A program made the translations under genes and the position numbers. Below are positions 6,764 to 14,114 of a DNA stretch of 24,007 nt, piece after piece. Each line of letters opens with the position of its first letter. Position 1 is the stretch's first letter. This stretch comes from CAVURW01 sp963743595 (GTDB taxonomy: Bacteria; Verrucomicrobiota; Verrucomicrobiia; Methylacidiphilales; UBA1321), in the NCBI GenBank assembly GCA_963743595.1, contig CAVURW010000169.1, positions 1-24,007 on the forward strand. The letters run 5' to 3'. Under the pieces are notes generated by a model. It saw only the letters and a program-made list of their open reading frames with translations. It was not told the DNA's origin and did not search any database.

Positions 6764-7889
6764 AGACCTTGCGCGTGAACTTCTCGCGATCCGTTGAATT
6801 CGTCACGTGTCCGGCGAGTCGGCGGCAGAGATCTTCCAGCGCGAGAGTCTTGAGCGACTCCTTTTTAATAAGCGTTTTCGCGAGTGGTCCGACAAATTCT
6901 GCCAGGGCCGATTCTAATCGCGCCAAATCTTGATCCGTCCAATGCGCTTGCGGCGTGTCGTCGGCGGCGATGACCATGGACGAGCGCTTAACCGGCTTAT
7001 GGGTGGACATCTCGGCCAGACGTACTGTGTTAGCAGCGGGTTGCTTCGCCATCCGGGGAGGCCACTTGGCACGACAGAACTTGAGGAACTTCTCGCGCTC
7101 GACAGGAAGAGCGATGTTTTCGGCGAGGCCCTCGATCATTTGGTTGTATTGGCTGCTTACCTTCGGTGCCCGTTTGACGAGCAACCTGGCTAAGGGGCCC
7201 ACGAACTCAGAAAGCTTCACTTCCACCTGCTTAAGGATGATGAGCGGAACGTCTCCCGAGCCGAGCGATTGTCCGCCCGGATGCGGCGCGATTTCTTCCA
7301 ACAACTCGTCATCTAACATGGAGGAATCGAGCGTGGAGGTGGGCATGCGCAGGCTGTAAACGATATGTTCCCGCTCATTTTTATCCAATTTTGAACCGAC
7401 CAATGTGAACAGGTGCCGGTATTCATCAGAAACCGATCCCACCACCTCAAAGAACGAGCGAGAGACCAGAATCTCTCCGGGCTCGGAGAACGCCATCACC
7501 CGTTGAGCGACATTGATGCCATCACCGATGATGTTTTGATTTCCATTGATATCGCGAACACGCTTCACAGGTCCTAAATTGAGCCCCGTGCGCACCTTGA
7601 ACAGAACAGGATGGTGCATCCGCATGTCCGCTTCGATCGATCCCTGGAGTGAAAGCGCGGAGAAGAGCGCTTCCTCGGGATCACCTAAAAAACACATCGC
7701 CGCTCCATTGCCTGTATCCAGGACGATCACTTCGTCCGGTGACGCGTTATGCATGCTCACACGCAGGTGCTCCGCAAAGCGCTCTTTCACCTCGGTTTGA
7801 CGGCGACTCGGTTCACGGGAAAAGTCGACGATGTCGGTGAACACGACACTGCACAGTAAGCTACGTATTTTCTGAGCCGGTTGATTCAT
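6747..7889 (-). CDS. Class III nucleotidyl cyclase-like protein with metal-site substitution
   Basis: Residues about 10-185 form a class III adenylate/guanylate cyclase domain: FTDIVDFSR supplies the first metal Asp (19), and GDGINVAQRVMAF supplies the Asn and Arg that stabilise the transition state. The second metal motif, normally GDG, reads DTGNG, with Asn at residue 61 (codon 7707-7709). The catalytic site may therefore be impaired, or the protein may act as a regulatory or heterodimer partner. The C-terminus has two related helical repeats, LSEFVGPLARLLVKRAPK (about 230) and LAEFVGPLAKTLIKKESL (about 330), each followed by L-rich helices and an REKF motif; such units also occur at the ends of Ser/Thr kinases. 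No membrane segment, so probably cytosolic. The ATG at 7889 has GAGGGAAGG upstream. Converges with the GNAT gene with a 17-base overlap. Confidence 0.85.
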   Translation of the reverse strand: MNQPAQKIRSLLCSVVFTDIVDFSREPSRRQTEVKERFAEHLRVSMHNASPDEVIVLDTGNGAAMCFLGDPEEALFSALSLQGSIEADMRMHHPVLFKVRTGLNLGPVKRVRDINGNQNIIGDGINVAQRVMAFSEPGEILVSRSFFEVVGSVSDEYRHLFTLVGSKLDKNEREHIVYSLRMPTSTLDSSMLDDELLEEIAPHPGGQSLGSGDVPLIILKQVEVKLSEFVGPLARLLVKRAPKVSSQYNQMIEGLAENIALPVEREKFLKFCRAKWPPRMAKQPAANTVRLAEMSTHKPVKRSSMVIAADDTPQAHWTDQDLARLESALAEFVGPLAKTLIKKESLKTLALEDLCRRLAGHVTNSTDREKFTRKVFTRAR

Positions 7890-7937
7890 CGCCTTCCCTC
7901 TCAGGGAGCAAAGTTAGCATCAATTCGCGGGGAGCGT

Positions 7938-7958
7938 CTATCTTTCCCTAAGGGATAG
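7938..7958 (-). terminator. Short hairpin between serine-hydrolase-like gene and cyclase
   Basis: Outer arms CTATC (7938-7942) and GATAG (7954-7958) enclose CCC/GGG, giving about 8 paired bases with a 3-base bulge. It lies about 40 bases downstream of the stop of the preceding minus-strand gene. There is no U-tract, so intrinsic termination is doubtful; it could also act on the cyclase leader. Confidence 0.25.
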
Positions 7959-7999
7959 GGACATTTCACAGGTGTAACTCTAATATCACGCGCGAATCT

Positions 8000-9355
8000 T
8001 TACTTCACTCGATTCCCAAAGATCTTCATTCCTTTGCGGTGGAGAATCAATTGATTGATCTGTCCACTCATAGGGTCGCGCTTAAATTCCGCCTCTTCCT
8101 GGCTCACGGTACAAATGAATTTTGTATTCGATTCCGCAAACATCACCTCCGCAGGAGCATTGTTTTGGCTCATGTAGAGGAAGCCCGCTTGCTTCGTAAC
8201 AATTGCGTCGTCGCCAGGGCCAAAATGGAAATGTCCCACGTACTCGCTGAGAACTTCGTCCGGCACCGCCACCTGCTGACCCGGTGAAGAGGTTGCGCCT
8301 GGACTTGGCACGGGATTCGGAGCTGCGAATGAAAAGCCGGGCTTGGGCGTCGGCCCAGGTGTCGGCGTGAGATTGAATGCTGCAGGTAGTGGAATCCACT
8401 CGAGTTTCCAATCGACGGCGCAGACCAGATTGGAGAGGCCCTCGGCGTCTTTTTGGTCGGGAGCCGGTCCGGCGTTGGTGAGCACAACCACGGTCATTCG
8501 CTTCGTGGGAAACCAGAGCACGGCAGCAGAAATTCCATCCTCATTTACGATTTGTTCCAGCACCCGCTGATCTCCGATCGTTTTCTCAGTAAACGGCCCG
8601 AGCGAGAGGTAGTTTTGGTAGGCGGCTTCCGTCAGAATGTGGCCATTGGCCATCCCTTCCGTCCATCTCCAGAGATCTTCCGCAGTGGAATAGGCGTTCC
8701 CGTAGCCGGAAGAGCTGGCAACATCGGTCCATCGGCTGGGCTTCACTTTTCCCTCGTGCCAGGCGTACCCCTTCGCGCTGCCGGTGGGAGGGGAATCGTC
8801 GTCCCAATCTCCGGTATTATCCATTTGGAATGACCCGAAAAAGTGATTATGAAAAAAGTCGCCGATTGGTACGCTAGAGACTTTTTCCACGACCTGGCCG
8901 AGCTTCGAAAAATCGGCGTTGGCATCATCGCTGAGCTTCCCGTTTGTCAGGGTATCGGCTCTCTTTAGGACATCGAGCAGATGCGTGCTATCGGTCGACT
9001 TGGAGTATTTGTTTAACGCCTCGTCGAGAGTCAATTCGTGCCGTTCCTTCAGCAAAAACAGGGCGGCTGCGGTGAATTGTTTCGTGATTCCACCGATTCG
9101 AAACTTGGTCTGAACGGTAGCGGGAACGTTTTTGTCTCGATCAATCTGCCCGTAGGCTTTTTCAAATGCGATCCGACCCTGCAACCCGACAAGCACCACG
9201 GTCGCCGGGCCGTCATCGCCAATCAAAGCAGCGAGTTTCTTATCAAAATCATCGGCCGGATTCCCCGCATTCGGGTCCTGTCCCTGTACGCAGATCAAAC
9301 CCGCTCCCAGGAAAAGGAGCATAAGAAATCCGAATAGCGATCCCTGAGCTTTCAT
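8000..9355 (-). CDS. Secreted beta-lactamase-fold (serine hydrolase family) pseudoenzyme
   Basis: The fold is that of class C beta-lactamase/penicillin-binding-protein-like serine hydrolases, but the active site is gone. Where the family has S-x-x-K, this protein has FRIGGITKQFTAAA: Gly replaces the nucleophilic Ser (residue 89; codon GGA at 9089-9091). The HTSG stretch is missing and the Y-x-N region is shortened to ADFSKLGQVVEKVSS. Order: signal peptide (about 5-26, FLMLLFLGAGLICVQG), hydrolase-like domain to about 320, a Pro/Thr/Ser-rich linker (TPTPGPTPKPG), and a C-terminal beta domain of the type common in this family (VLSEYVGHFHFGPGD). I chose the ATG at 9355 for its AGGTGA six bases upstream. 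The poly-acidic gene lies 49 bases upstream and may be cotranscribed. Likely a binding or scaffold protein of the periplasm; ligand unknown. Confidence 0.8.
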   Translation of the reverse strand: MKAQGSLFGFLMLLFLGAGLICVQGQDPNAGNPADDFDKKLAALIGDDGPATVVLVGLQGRIAFEKAYGQIDRDKNVPATVQTKFRIGGITKQFTAAALFLLKERHELTLDEALNKYSKSTDSTHLLDVLKRADTLTNGKLSDDANADFSKLGQVVEKVSSVPIGDFFHNHFFGSFQMDNTGDWDDDSPPTGSAKGYAWHEGKVKPSRWTDVASSSGYGNAYSTAEDLWRWTEGMANGHILTEAAYQNYLSLGPFTEKTIGDQRVLEQIVNEDGISAAVLWFPTKRMTVVVLTNAGPAPDQKDAEGLSNLVCAVDWKLEWIPLPAAFNLTPTPGPTPKPGFSFAAPNPVPSPGATSSPGQQVAVPDEVLSEYVGHFHFGPGDDAIVTKQAGFLYMSQNNAPAEVMFAESNTKFICTVSQEEAEFKRDPMSGQINQLILHRKGMKIFGNRVK

Positions 9356-9404
9356 CAGCAATCACCTGAAAATATCAGGAATCACCGCCGAACCAACTCT
9401 ATTT

Positions 9405-9614
9405 CTACTTTTCGTCCTCGTCATCCTCATCCTCATCATCTTCTTCCTCTTCTTCTTCACCGCCTTCGTCATCGCCCTCATCTTCCTCGTCGTCATCGTC
9501 TTCTTCATCATCTTCTTCCTCTTCATCGGCCATCAGGATAACGGGCGTAGATTCACATTCGTCTAACTTCAGCAAAGTCTCTTCGGATTCTTCTAAAAGG
9601 GTAAGTTTAGCCAT
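9405..9614 (-). CDS. Very acidic mini-protein, 69 aa
   Basis: Function not recognised. The first 28 residues are ordinary (MAKLTLLEESEETLLKLDE, then STPVILMA). The rest, about 40 residues, is almost purely Asp and Glu with a few Gly, and is expected to be disordered and strongly negative. The codons are GA-rich triplets that make a purine-rich, slippage-prone tract on the minus strand. The ATG at 9614 is preferred over the in-frame GTG at 9641; GGAAGG lies about 11 bases before it. It precedes the secreted hydrolase-like gene by 49 bases on the same strand. Charge mimicry of nucleic acid or binding of cations are possible roles, but nothing in the sequence decides this. Confidence 0.6.
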   Translation of the reverse strand: MAKLTLLEESEETLLKLDECESTPVILMADEEEEDDEEDDDDEEDEGDDEGGEEEEEEDDEDEDDEDEK

Positions 9615-9729
9615 GCGCTGAGCCTTCCATCCCGTAGCCACTTGGCAAGCGAAAACAGGCCTCGCCCCGGCGCGCTCCGCCGATCTTCGAGACCCACCAT
9701 TGCGATTCTTATTTTTCCTGCGAAACTAA

Positions 9730-10431
9730 ATGTCTCCGCCTCCGATGAAGCCCAAACGCATCCTTCTCATTCGACATCTCCAAAGTGAAGCGAACGTCGA
9801 TTTCACTATCTACAGCCAGAAGCCCGATTGCCATGTGGAACTCACTCCGCATGGGCACCAACAAGCCATCGAAGTCGGGCGAAAGATCTCCGAAATGTTG
9901 GGAGAAAACCGGACCATTCAGTTCTATTTTTCGCCCTATACGCGGGCGCGCCAAACCCTACAGGGCATCTTGCTCGGGCTTTCCAATATTCGATATCGCG
10001 TGCTGGAAGAACCTCGTCTCCGCGAGCAGGAAGCGGGCATGCTCCAAACGGTTGAAGAGCGCAGCGAGTACCAAAAGCACTTTGAGGAGTACGGCCGCTT
10101 TTTCTTTCGATTTCCGCAGGGTGAATCGGCTGCGGATGTGTACGACCGCATCAGCTCATTCCTAGGTAGTCTCTGGCGACATTTTTCTGAACCGGATTAC
10201 CCGGAGACGGTGGTCATCGTCTCGCACGGACGCACGCTGCGATCTTTTTTGATGCGGTGGTTCCGCTTCGATCACCTCGCGTTTGAGAAGCTGAATGGTT
10301 TCGATAACGGCATCATCATTCCGCTCGTGCTCAATCCCAAGACCGATCTCTACGAGTTACCGCCCGAGATTTGCAGGCGCATCCATCTCGATCCAGAGGC
10401 CATTCAGCAAAATCAATGGCGGGAGAAGTAA
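9730..10431 (+). CDS. Histidine phosphatase superfamily protein, DET1-like
   Basis: A phosphoglycerate-mutase-like phosphatase using a phospho-histidine intermediate. LLIRHLQSEANVDFTIY (about 12-28) is the catalytic start with Arg15 and His16; the usual RHG is RHL here. YFSPYTRARQTLQGIL (about 66-81) carries the second Arg, EEPRLREQEAG (about 94-104) the acid, and VIVSHGRTLRSF (about 158-169) the second His. YGRFFFRFPQGESAADVYDR closely resembles the broad-range acid phosphatase DET1 subgroup. 233 residues, no signal peptide. No Shine-Dalgarno is seen before 9730 or before the alternative ATG at 9745. It converges with the esterase gene, leaving 5 bases between the stops. The substrate is unknown. 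Confidence 0.87.
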   Translation: MSPPPMKPKRILLIRHLQSEANVDFTIYSQKPDCHVELTPHGHQQAIEVGRKISEMLGENRTIQFYFSPYTRARQTLQGILLGLSNIRYRVLEEPRLREQEAGMLQTVEERSEYQKHFEEYGRFFFRFPQGESAADVYDRISSFLGSLWRHFSEPDYPETVVIVSHGRTLRSFLMRWFRFDHLAFEKLNGFDNGIIIPLVLNPKTDLYELPPEICRRIHLDPEAIQQNQWREK

Positions 10432-10436
10432 TGGCG

Positions 10437-11240
10437 CTACTCGTCTGAATAGAGCCAAGCGAGCCCTTTTTCAAACGAGACATCCTTCACACTAATGTGG
10501 GTCTGATCTGGATATAGGGTGAACCGATAGACGAGCCCACGCGGTTGATCTAAATCGAGAATCTTCTTCAGCGCTTGCGGTGCTCCGACTTCAACCGGAT
10601 CGACTTCCGATCCTCCCAACGACAAATCGAGCCGTGTTTCGTACCGGTGATCGCTCGCGAATATCGCCTGGGCACGCTTTAACATGACGCCCTGATCGTA
10701 AAACAGCGACGGACTCACCGCGATGATCTTTTGAAACAGTCGAGGCCGTTCCATTAACACGTAAATGGCAAATACGCCGCCGTACGAATGCCCGAGTAAC
10801 GCGCGATCGTAGCGCTTCGTTCGGTATTGATGATCGATGTAGGGAATCAGTTGGTCTTCCAAGAAATCGAGCGTTTTATCGGCGTGATTCGCAGGTAAGA
10901 AATCGGTCTCCCGCATCGGACTCAGGTCTTGTTCAGTGACCTTATCGTAGTCGATACAGACGGTAATGAGATCGGGCAATTGCTTGTTCGTGATCAATTC
11001 AACTTCCGTATCGCGTACTAAATTCTGGTTATAACGCCCGTCCGTAACGTAGAGAACCGGGTAACGGCGGTGGGATGTGCTGTAGTCGCTGGGCAAAAGG
11101 ATGGTGACGGCGTAAGTTCTGCCGGTCGCCTTCGAGCTGAGTGTCACCGAATCGGTGTTTGGTAAGGGAACATCACCGAGCGTCAAGGTGATTGCCAGGA
11201 TAAAGAGACTTGTACTGGCAAGTAGGAGACGCAATCGCAT
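10437..11240 (-). CDS. Secreted alpha/beta-hydrolase, putative esterase (esterase D/Fes-like)
   Basis: A predicted exported carboxyl-ester hydrolase. The N-terminus is a signal peptide (RLRLLLASTSLFILAITLTLG). The body has RRYPVLYVTDG (about 58-68), the nucleophile elbow LLGHSYGGVFAIY with Ser at about 152, GGSEVDP as a candidate for the catalytic Asp, and DQTHISV with the catalytic His. About 267 residues from the ATG at 11240; a GTG at 11249 is the alternative and neither has a clear Shine-Dalgarno. This group includes IroE/Fes-like siderophore esterases and S-formylglutathione hydrolases, but nothing nearby points to siderophores. It lies 54 bases behind the TPR gene on the same strand and may end that operon. 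Confidence 0.82.
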   Translation of the reverse strand: MRLRLLLASTSLFILAITLTLGDVPLPNTDSVTLSSKATGRTYAVTILLPSDYSTSHRRYPVLYVTDGRYNQNLVRDTEVELITNKQLPDLITVCIDYDKVTEQDLSPMRETDFLPANHADKTLDFLEDQLIPYIDHQYRTKRYDRALLGHSYGGVFAIYVLMERPRLFQKIIAVSPSLFYDQGVMLKRAQAIFASDHRYETRLDLSLGGSEVDPVEVGAPQALKKILDLDQPRGLVYRFTLYPDQTHISVKDVSFEKGLAWLYSDE

Positions 11241-11294
11241 AGTTGACACGTGAGAGCCTGCCCCAATCCACCCTGTGGAACGAGGTAATTCCGG

Positions 11295-12425
11295 CTAAAG
11301 CGAAATATCGACCACCGTTTCCAGTCGGCCTTTTGGTTCCCGATAGGGCTGGCCGCTCTGGTAGAGGTTCAGACGATAGAGCCCCATTTCAATATTCTCG
11401 GTAGGCGGTTTCGAGTTCAAAAACTCTGTCGCCCAGCGCACCGCCTCACCGAAATTCCCCGCTTCCGCATTAGCCGCCGCTATCGTTCCCATGTAGGCCA
11501 GCTTCATCTCCAGCTCCATGGCCCGCATCGCGTGACGCAGGGCCCGTGCGCCGTCCCGGAACTCCGCCTTTTCGCACGTGGCTAGAAGCCATGCCAAGCC
11601 ATTATGCGCAATCGCCAGGTCCTCCTTCAGTTCCAGCGCTTTTTCCTTACTAGCAATCGCCTCGGCATAATCGCCATTGGTGTGATAGTAAAACCCGCGT
11701 TTGTAGTAGAGTCGCGCTTCGTTTGGTGCGAGGTTAATTGCTGCCGATAGATCCGCAATCGCCCCGGCCACATCGCCCTGCCCGTAAGCCAGCCAACCGC
11801 GAAAGCTGTAGCACTGCGGCAACAACCCGCGCTCGATAAACCCGGCCGATTCCTTCGCCTTGGCGGAGGTCAAACCCTCCAGGCCACGCGCGCCTTTCTC
11901 ACCGAGAAGAATCGCTTCACTAACGTCGTTGTACGCCTTCTTCAGATCAGGAATCAGGCTGTACATCAGACCGCGATCGTAATGAGCCCGCATGTAGTTC
12001 GGCTCCAATTCCAGCGCCTTACAAAAGTCGTTTAAAGCAGGGTCAAACTCGGCTCGCGAGCGGAATGCAATGCCCCGCAATCGATAGGCGCGTGCCTCAC
12101 CCGGCACCAGCGTCAGAATCGAATTGCAATCGGAGATAACGCCATCCCAATTCGCTTGCCGGGCATAAATGATCGCGCGATTAAACAGCGCTTCGGTCGA
12201 TTGTGGATTGTGTTCCAGCACCTTCGTGTAGGCCTCTTGCGCTAAGTCCCAATTCTCCTGTTTATGCGCGGCCACCGCTCGTTTCAGCTCCTCAATCGCC
12301 TCCTGGGAGAGCTTCGGCAGGGCGCGCCGGGGCTGCATCAAATAGCCGTAGAGACACGAGAGCAAAAATAAGAGAACGCCCCAGCCCACCAGGTAAACCA
12401 GCAGCGTTTCATAGCTCAACGACAT
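11295..12425 (-). CDS. Membrane-anchored TPR-repeat protein
   Basis: TPR arrays are protein-binding scaffolds. A single membrane helix occupies about residues 7-30 (LLVYLVGWGVLLFLLSCLYGYL), so the repeats are tethered to the membrane. Helical pairs follow from about 50 to 300, including AQEAYTKVLEHNPQSTEALF, ALNDFCKALELEPNYMRAHY and AIADLSAAINLAPNEARLYY, each with the canonical Ala/Gly/Pro positions. A Lys/Ala-rich insert interrupts the array at about 180-200. The C-terminus is non-repetitive. The ATG at 12425 has GAGGTG upstream. It lies 42 bases behind a smaller helical gene on the same strand, and the esterase follows. The partner is not evident; 376 residues. Confidence 0.85.
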   Translation of the reverse strand: MSLSYETLLVYLVGWGVLLFLLSCLYGYLMQPRRALPKLSQEAIEELKRAVAAHKQENWDLAQEAYTKVLEHNPQSTEALFNRAIIYARQANWDGVISDCNSILTLVPGEARAYRLRGIAFRSRAEFDPALNDFCKALELEPNYMRAHYDRGLMYSLIPDLKKAYNDVSEAILLGEKGARGLEGLTSAKAKESAGFIERGLLPQCYSFRGWLAYGQGDVAGAIADLSAAINLAPNEARLYYKRGFYYHTNGDYAEAIASKEKALELKEDLAIAHNGLAWLLATCEKAEFRDGARALRHAMRAMELEMKLAYMGTIAAANAEAGNFGEAVRWATEFLNSKPPTENIEMGLYRLNLYQSGQPYREPKGRLETVVDISL

Positions 12426-12467
12426 ACCACACCTCTATCTACCCGGCCCCGGTGAAACTGCAATAAC

Positions 12468-12905
12468 CTATTTGGATTGCCTGATCTGCTCTTCCAACGC
12501 TTCGATTTCCGATGCCAAATGCTCGTCTGGATATTTCTCCAGAAGCCCTTTGCAAATCCCGATGAAGCGTACGCATTCCTGGAGGCGGTGCGACTCGAAG
12601 TATCGCTGGGCGAGCGACTCTGAAATCATCAATTGATTCTTTTCATCCCGAATTTGAACAGCCACTGCGTAAGCCGATTCCAGATATCCGATCGCTTCAA
12701 GCGGTTCATCGCAAAAGTCTCCCTTCGTGGCAAGCAGGCTGGGCAGGCTGCCATATTTGAGTTCCAAAAGATCGAGCGCATCGAACAGTTGCTTATGGTG
12801 CGTTTCCATCAAAAAAGGGTCTCCGGCAAGCGTCGCGTTTACGAGATCCGCAGCCAGTTCATGAATCGGATCCCAATCCGATTTGCTAATGCCGTCGCTG
12901 GTCAT
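12468..12905 (-). CDS. Hypothetical helical protein, TPR-like, 145 aa
   Basis: Not a recognised family. The sequence is almost wholly helical: LFDALDLLELKYGSLPSLLA, then EAIGYLESAYAVAVQIRDEK, then SLAQRYFESHRLQECVRFIG and a C-terminal coiled-coil-like LASEIEALEEQIRQSK. The spacing of aromatic and small residues resembles degenerate TPR hairpins, which suits its position just upstream of the membrane TPR gene, a probable operon partner. No signal peptide. The ATG at 12903-12905 has no Shine-Dalgarno; a TTGACA-based promoter would start transcription at the ATG itself. Confidence 0.7.
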   Translation of the reverse strand: MTSDGISKSDWDPIHELAADLVNATLAGDPFLMETHHKQLFDALDLLELKYGSLPSLLATKGDFCDEPLEAIGYLESAYAVAVQIRDEKNQLMISESLAQRYFESHRLQECVRFIGICKGLLEKYPDEHLASEIEALEEQIRQSK

Positions 12906-12911
12906 TTGGGA

Positions 12912-12940
12912 AATGTTCGGGGTCTACGGTGCGTTGTCAA
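12912..12940 (-). promoter_or_regulatory. Promoter of the 145-aa helical-protein gene
   Basis: Read on the minus strand: a perfect -35 TTGACA (12940-12935), a 17-base spacer, and a weak -10 AACATT (12917-12912) that keeps the two most conserved -10 bases (A2 and T6). A start about 7 bases beyond the -10 coincides with the A of the ATG at 12905, implying a leaderless mRNA. Confidence 0.4.
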
Positions 12941-12975
12941 AAGTGAAATCCGCTAAAATCAAAGAGAATTGCGCT

Positions 12976-13003
12976 TTGACAAATCGTTATTCTTTTGTAT
13001 TAT
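12976..13003 (+). promoter_or_regulatory. Promoter of the radical SAM gene
   Basis: A perfect -35 TTGACA (12976-12981), a 16-base spacer, and a -10 TATTAT (12998-13003) with five of six consensus bases. Transcription about 7 bases downstream falls at 13010, the A of the ATG, so the mRNA is predicted to be leaderless. It faces away from the minus-strand promoter at 12912-12940. Confidence 0.6.
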
Positions 13004-13009
13004 TATAGC

Positions 13010-14095
13010 ATGATCGTTTCGCTGTATGAAAAGCTCAGAACGGGTCGTGGAGCCGTGCGTGATTTGCCGAATCGATTCGAAAAACAGGTGCTCGATCTCG
13101 ATCCCGATGTGGTTCAACCCGACCCTAGCGACGAGCCGGAGTCCGCTCCGAATCCCAAGACGCTGTTCCTGGACGATCTCACGCAATCGGTCATCACGCA
13201 TAACGACAGTCCCGACGTTCGCTTCGAGGCCTCGATCAATCCCTATCGCGGGTGTGAGCATGGTTGCGCCTACTGCTATGCGCGGCCTTACCATGAGTAT
13301 CTCGGGTTCTCAGCGGGGCTGGACTTTGAAACGAAGATCATGGTGAAACGGCGGGCAGCTGAGCTGCTTCGCACGGAATTGCTGAAGCCGAAGTACGTGC
13401 CGGAGATCCTCAATATCAGTGGCGTGACCGATTGTTATCAGCCGGCCGAGCGGCGTTTTCGAATCACGCGTGGTTGCCTGGAAGTGCTAACCGAATTTCG
13501 TCATCCGGTGACCTTGATTACGAAGAATTTTCTCGTGACTCGGGATATCGATCTGTTGCGGGAACTCGCCGCTCTGAATGCCGTTCAGGTCTACATTTCG
13601 ATCACCACGCTCGATACGCAGCTCGCTTTGAAAATGGAACCGCGTGCGAGCTTGCCGGGGCATCGGTTACGCGCCATTGAAATGCTCTCCTCGGCGGGTA
13701 TCCCTGTGGGCGTGCTGATGGCTCCGATCATCCCCAGCCTGAACGATCGAGAGATCCCGGCGGTTTTGAAATCGGCGCGCGCAGCAGGTGCCATCGGCGC
13801 TGGCTTCACCGTCCTGCGCCTGCCTTACGGTGTGAAAGATGTTTTCAGCGAGTGGCTGCGCTTGAATTACCCGGAGAAACTGGAGCGCATACTGGATGCG
13901 GTTCGGGATATGCGCGGTGGTAAACTGAACGAAAGTGCGTTCGGCACGCGAATGCGCGGAACGGGCCCAGTGGCTCAGCAAATCGGGCAGCTGTTTCGGG
14001 TCTTCCGAGAGCGCTTGAGTTACACGAAAATGCCGGAGTTGTGTCTCGATCACTTCCGCCGAGCCGAGAGTCGGCAACTGATGCTGGAGTTGTAG
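13010..14095 (+). CDS. Radical SAM protein, PA0069/spore-photoproduct-lyase-like family
   Basis: Radical SAM enzymes cleave S-adenosylmethionine at a [4Fe-4S] cluster to start radical chemistry; this subgroup has no settled substrate. The cluster motif C-x3-C-x2-C is CEHGCAYC (Cys 82, 86, 89), inside NPYRGCEHGCAYCYARPYH, the hallmark of the family. RGAVRDLPNRFE near the N-terminus and ILNISGVTDCYQPAE, VTLITKNFLVTRD and GVLMAPIIPSLND in the barrel are also typical. 361 residues. I chose the ATG at 13010; a TTG at 12995 in the same frame lies inside the promoter spacer. It has its own promoter and no Shine-Dalgarno. It converges with the small membrane-protein gene, 19 bases apart. Confidence 0.88.
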   Translation: MIVSLYEKLRTGRGAVRDLPNRFEKQVLDLDPDVVQPDPSDEPESAPNPKTLFLDDLTQSVITHNDSPDVRFEASINPYRGCEHGCAYCYARPYHEYLGFSAGLDFETKIMVKRRAAELLRTELLKPKYVPEILNISGVTDCYQPAERRFRITRGCLEVLTEFRHPVTLITKNFLVTRDIDLLRELAALNAVQVYISITTLDTQLALKMEPRASLPGHRLRAIEMLSSAGIPVGVLMAPIIPSLNDREIPAVLKSARAAGAIGAGFTVLRLPYGVKDVFSEWLRLNYPEKLERILDAVRDMRGGKLNESAFGTRMRGTGPVAQQIGQLFRVFRERLSYTKMPELCLDHFRRAESRQLMLEL

Positions 14096-14114
14096 CGGGT
14101 AATGAAGCGGTCCA

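Noticed and set aside
9061..9120. Active beta-lactamase or D-Ala-D-Ala peptidase
   Set aside because: The S-x-x-K serine is Gly and the Y-x-N motif is missing, so a resistance or peptidase function is not supported.
9405..9540. GA-rich triplet tract considered as a CRISPR or satellite repeat
   Set aside because: There are no regular repeat-spacer units; the pattern follows from Asp/Glu codons in an open frame.
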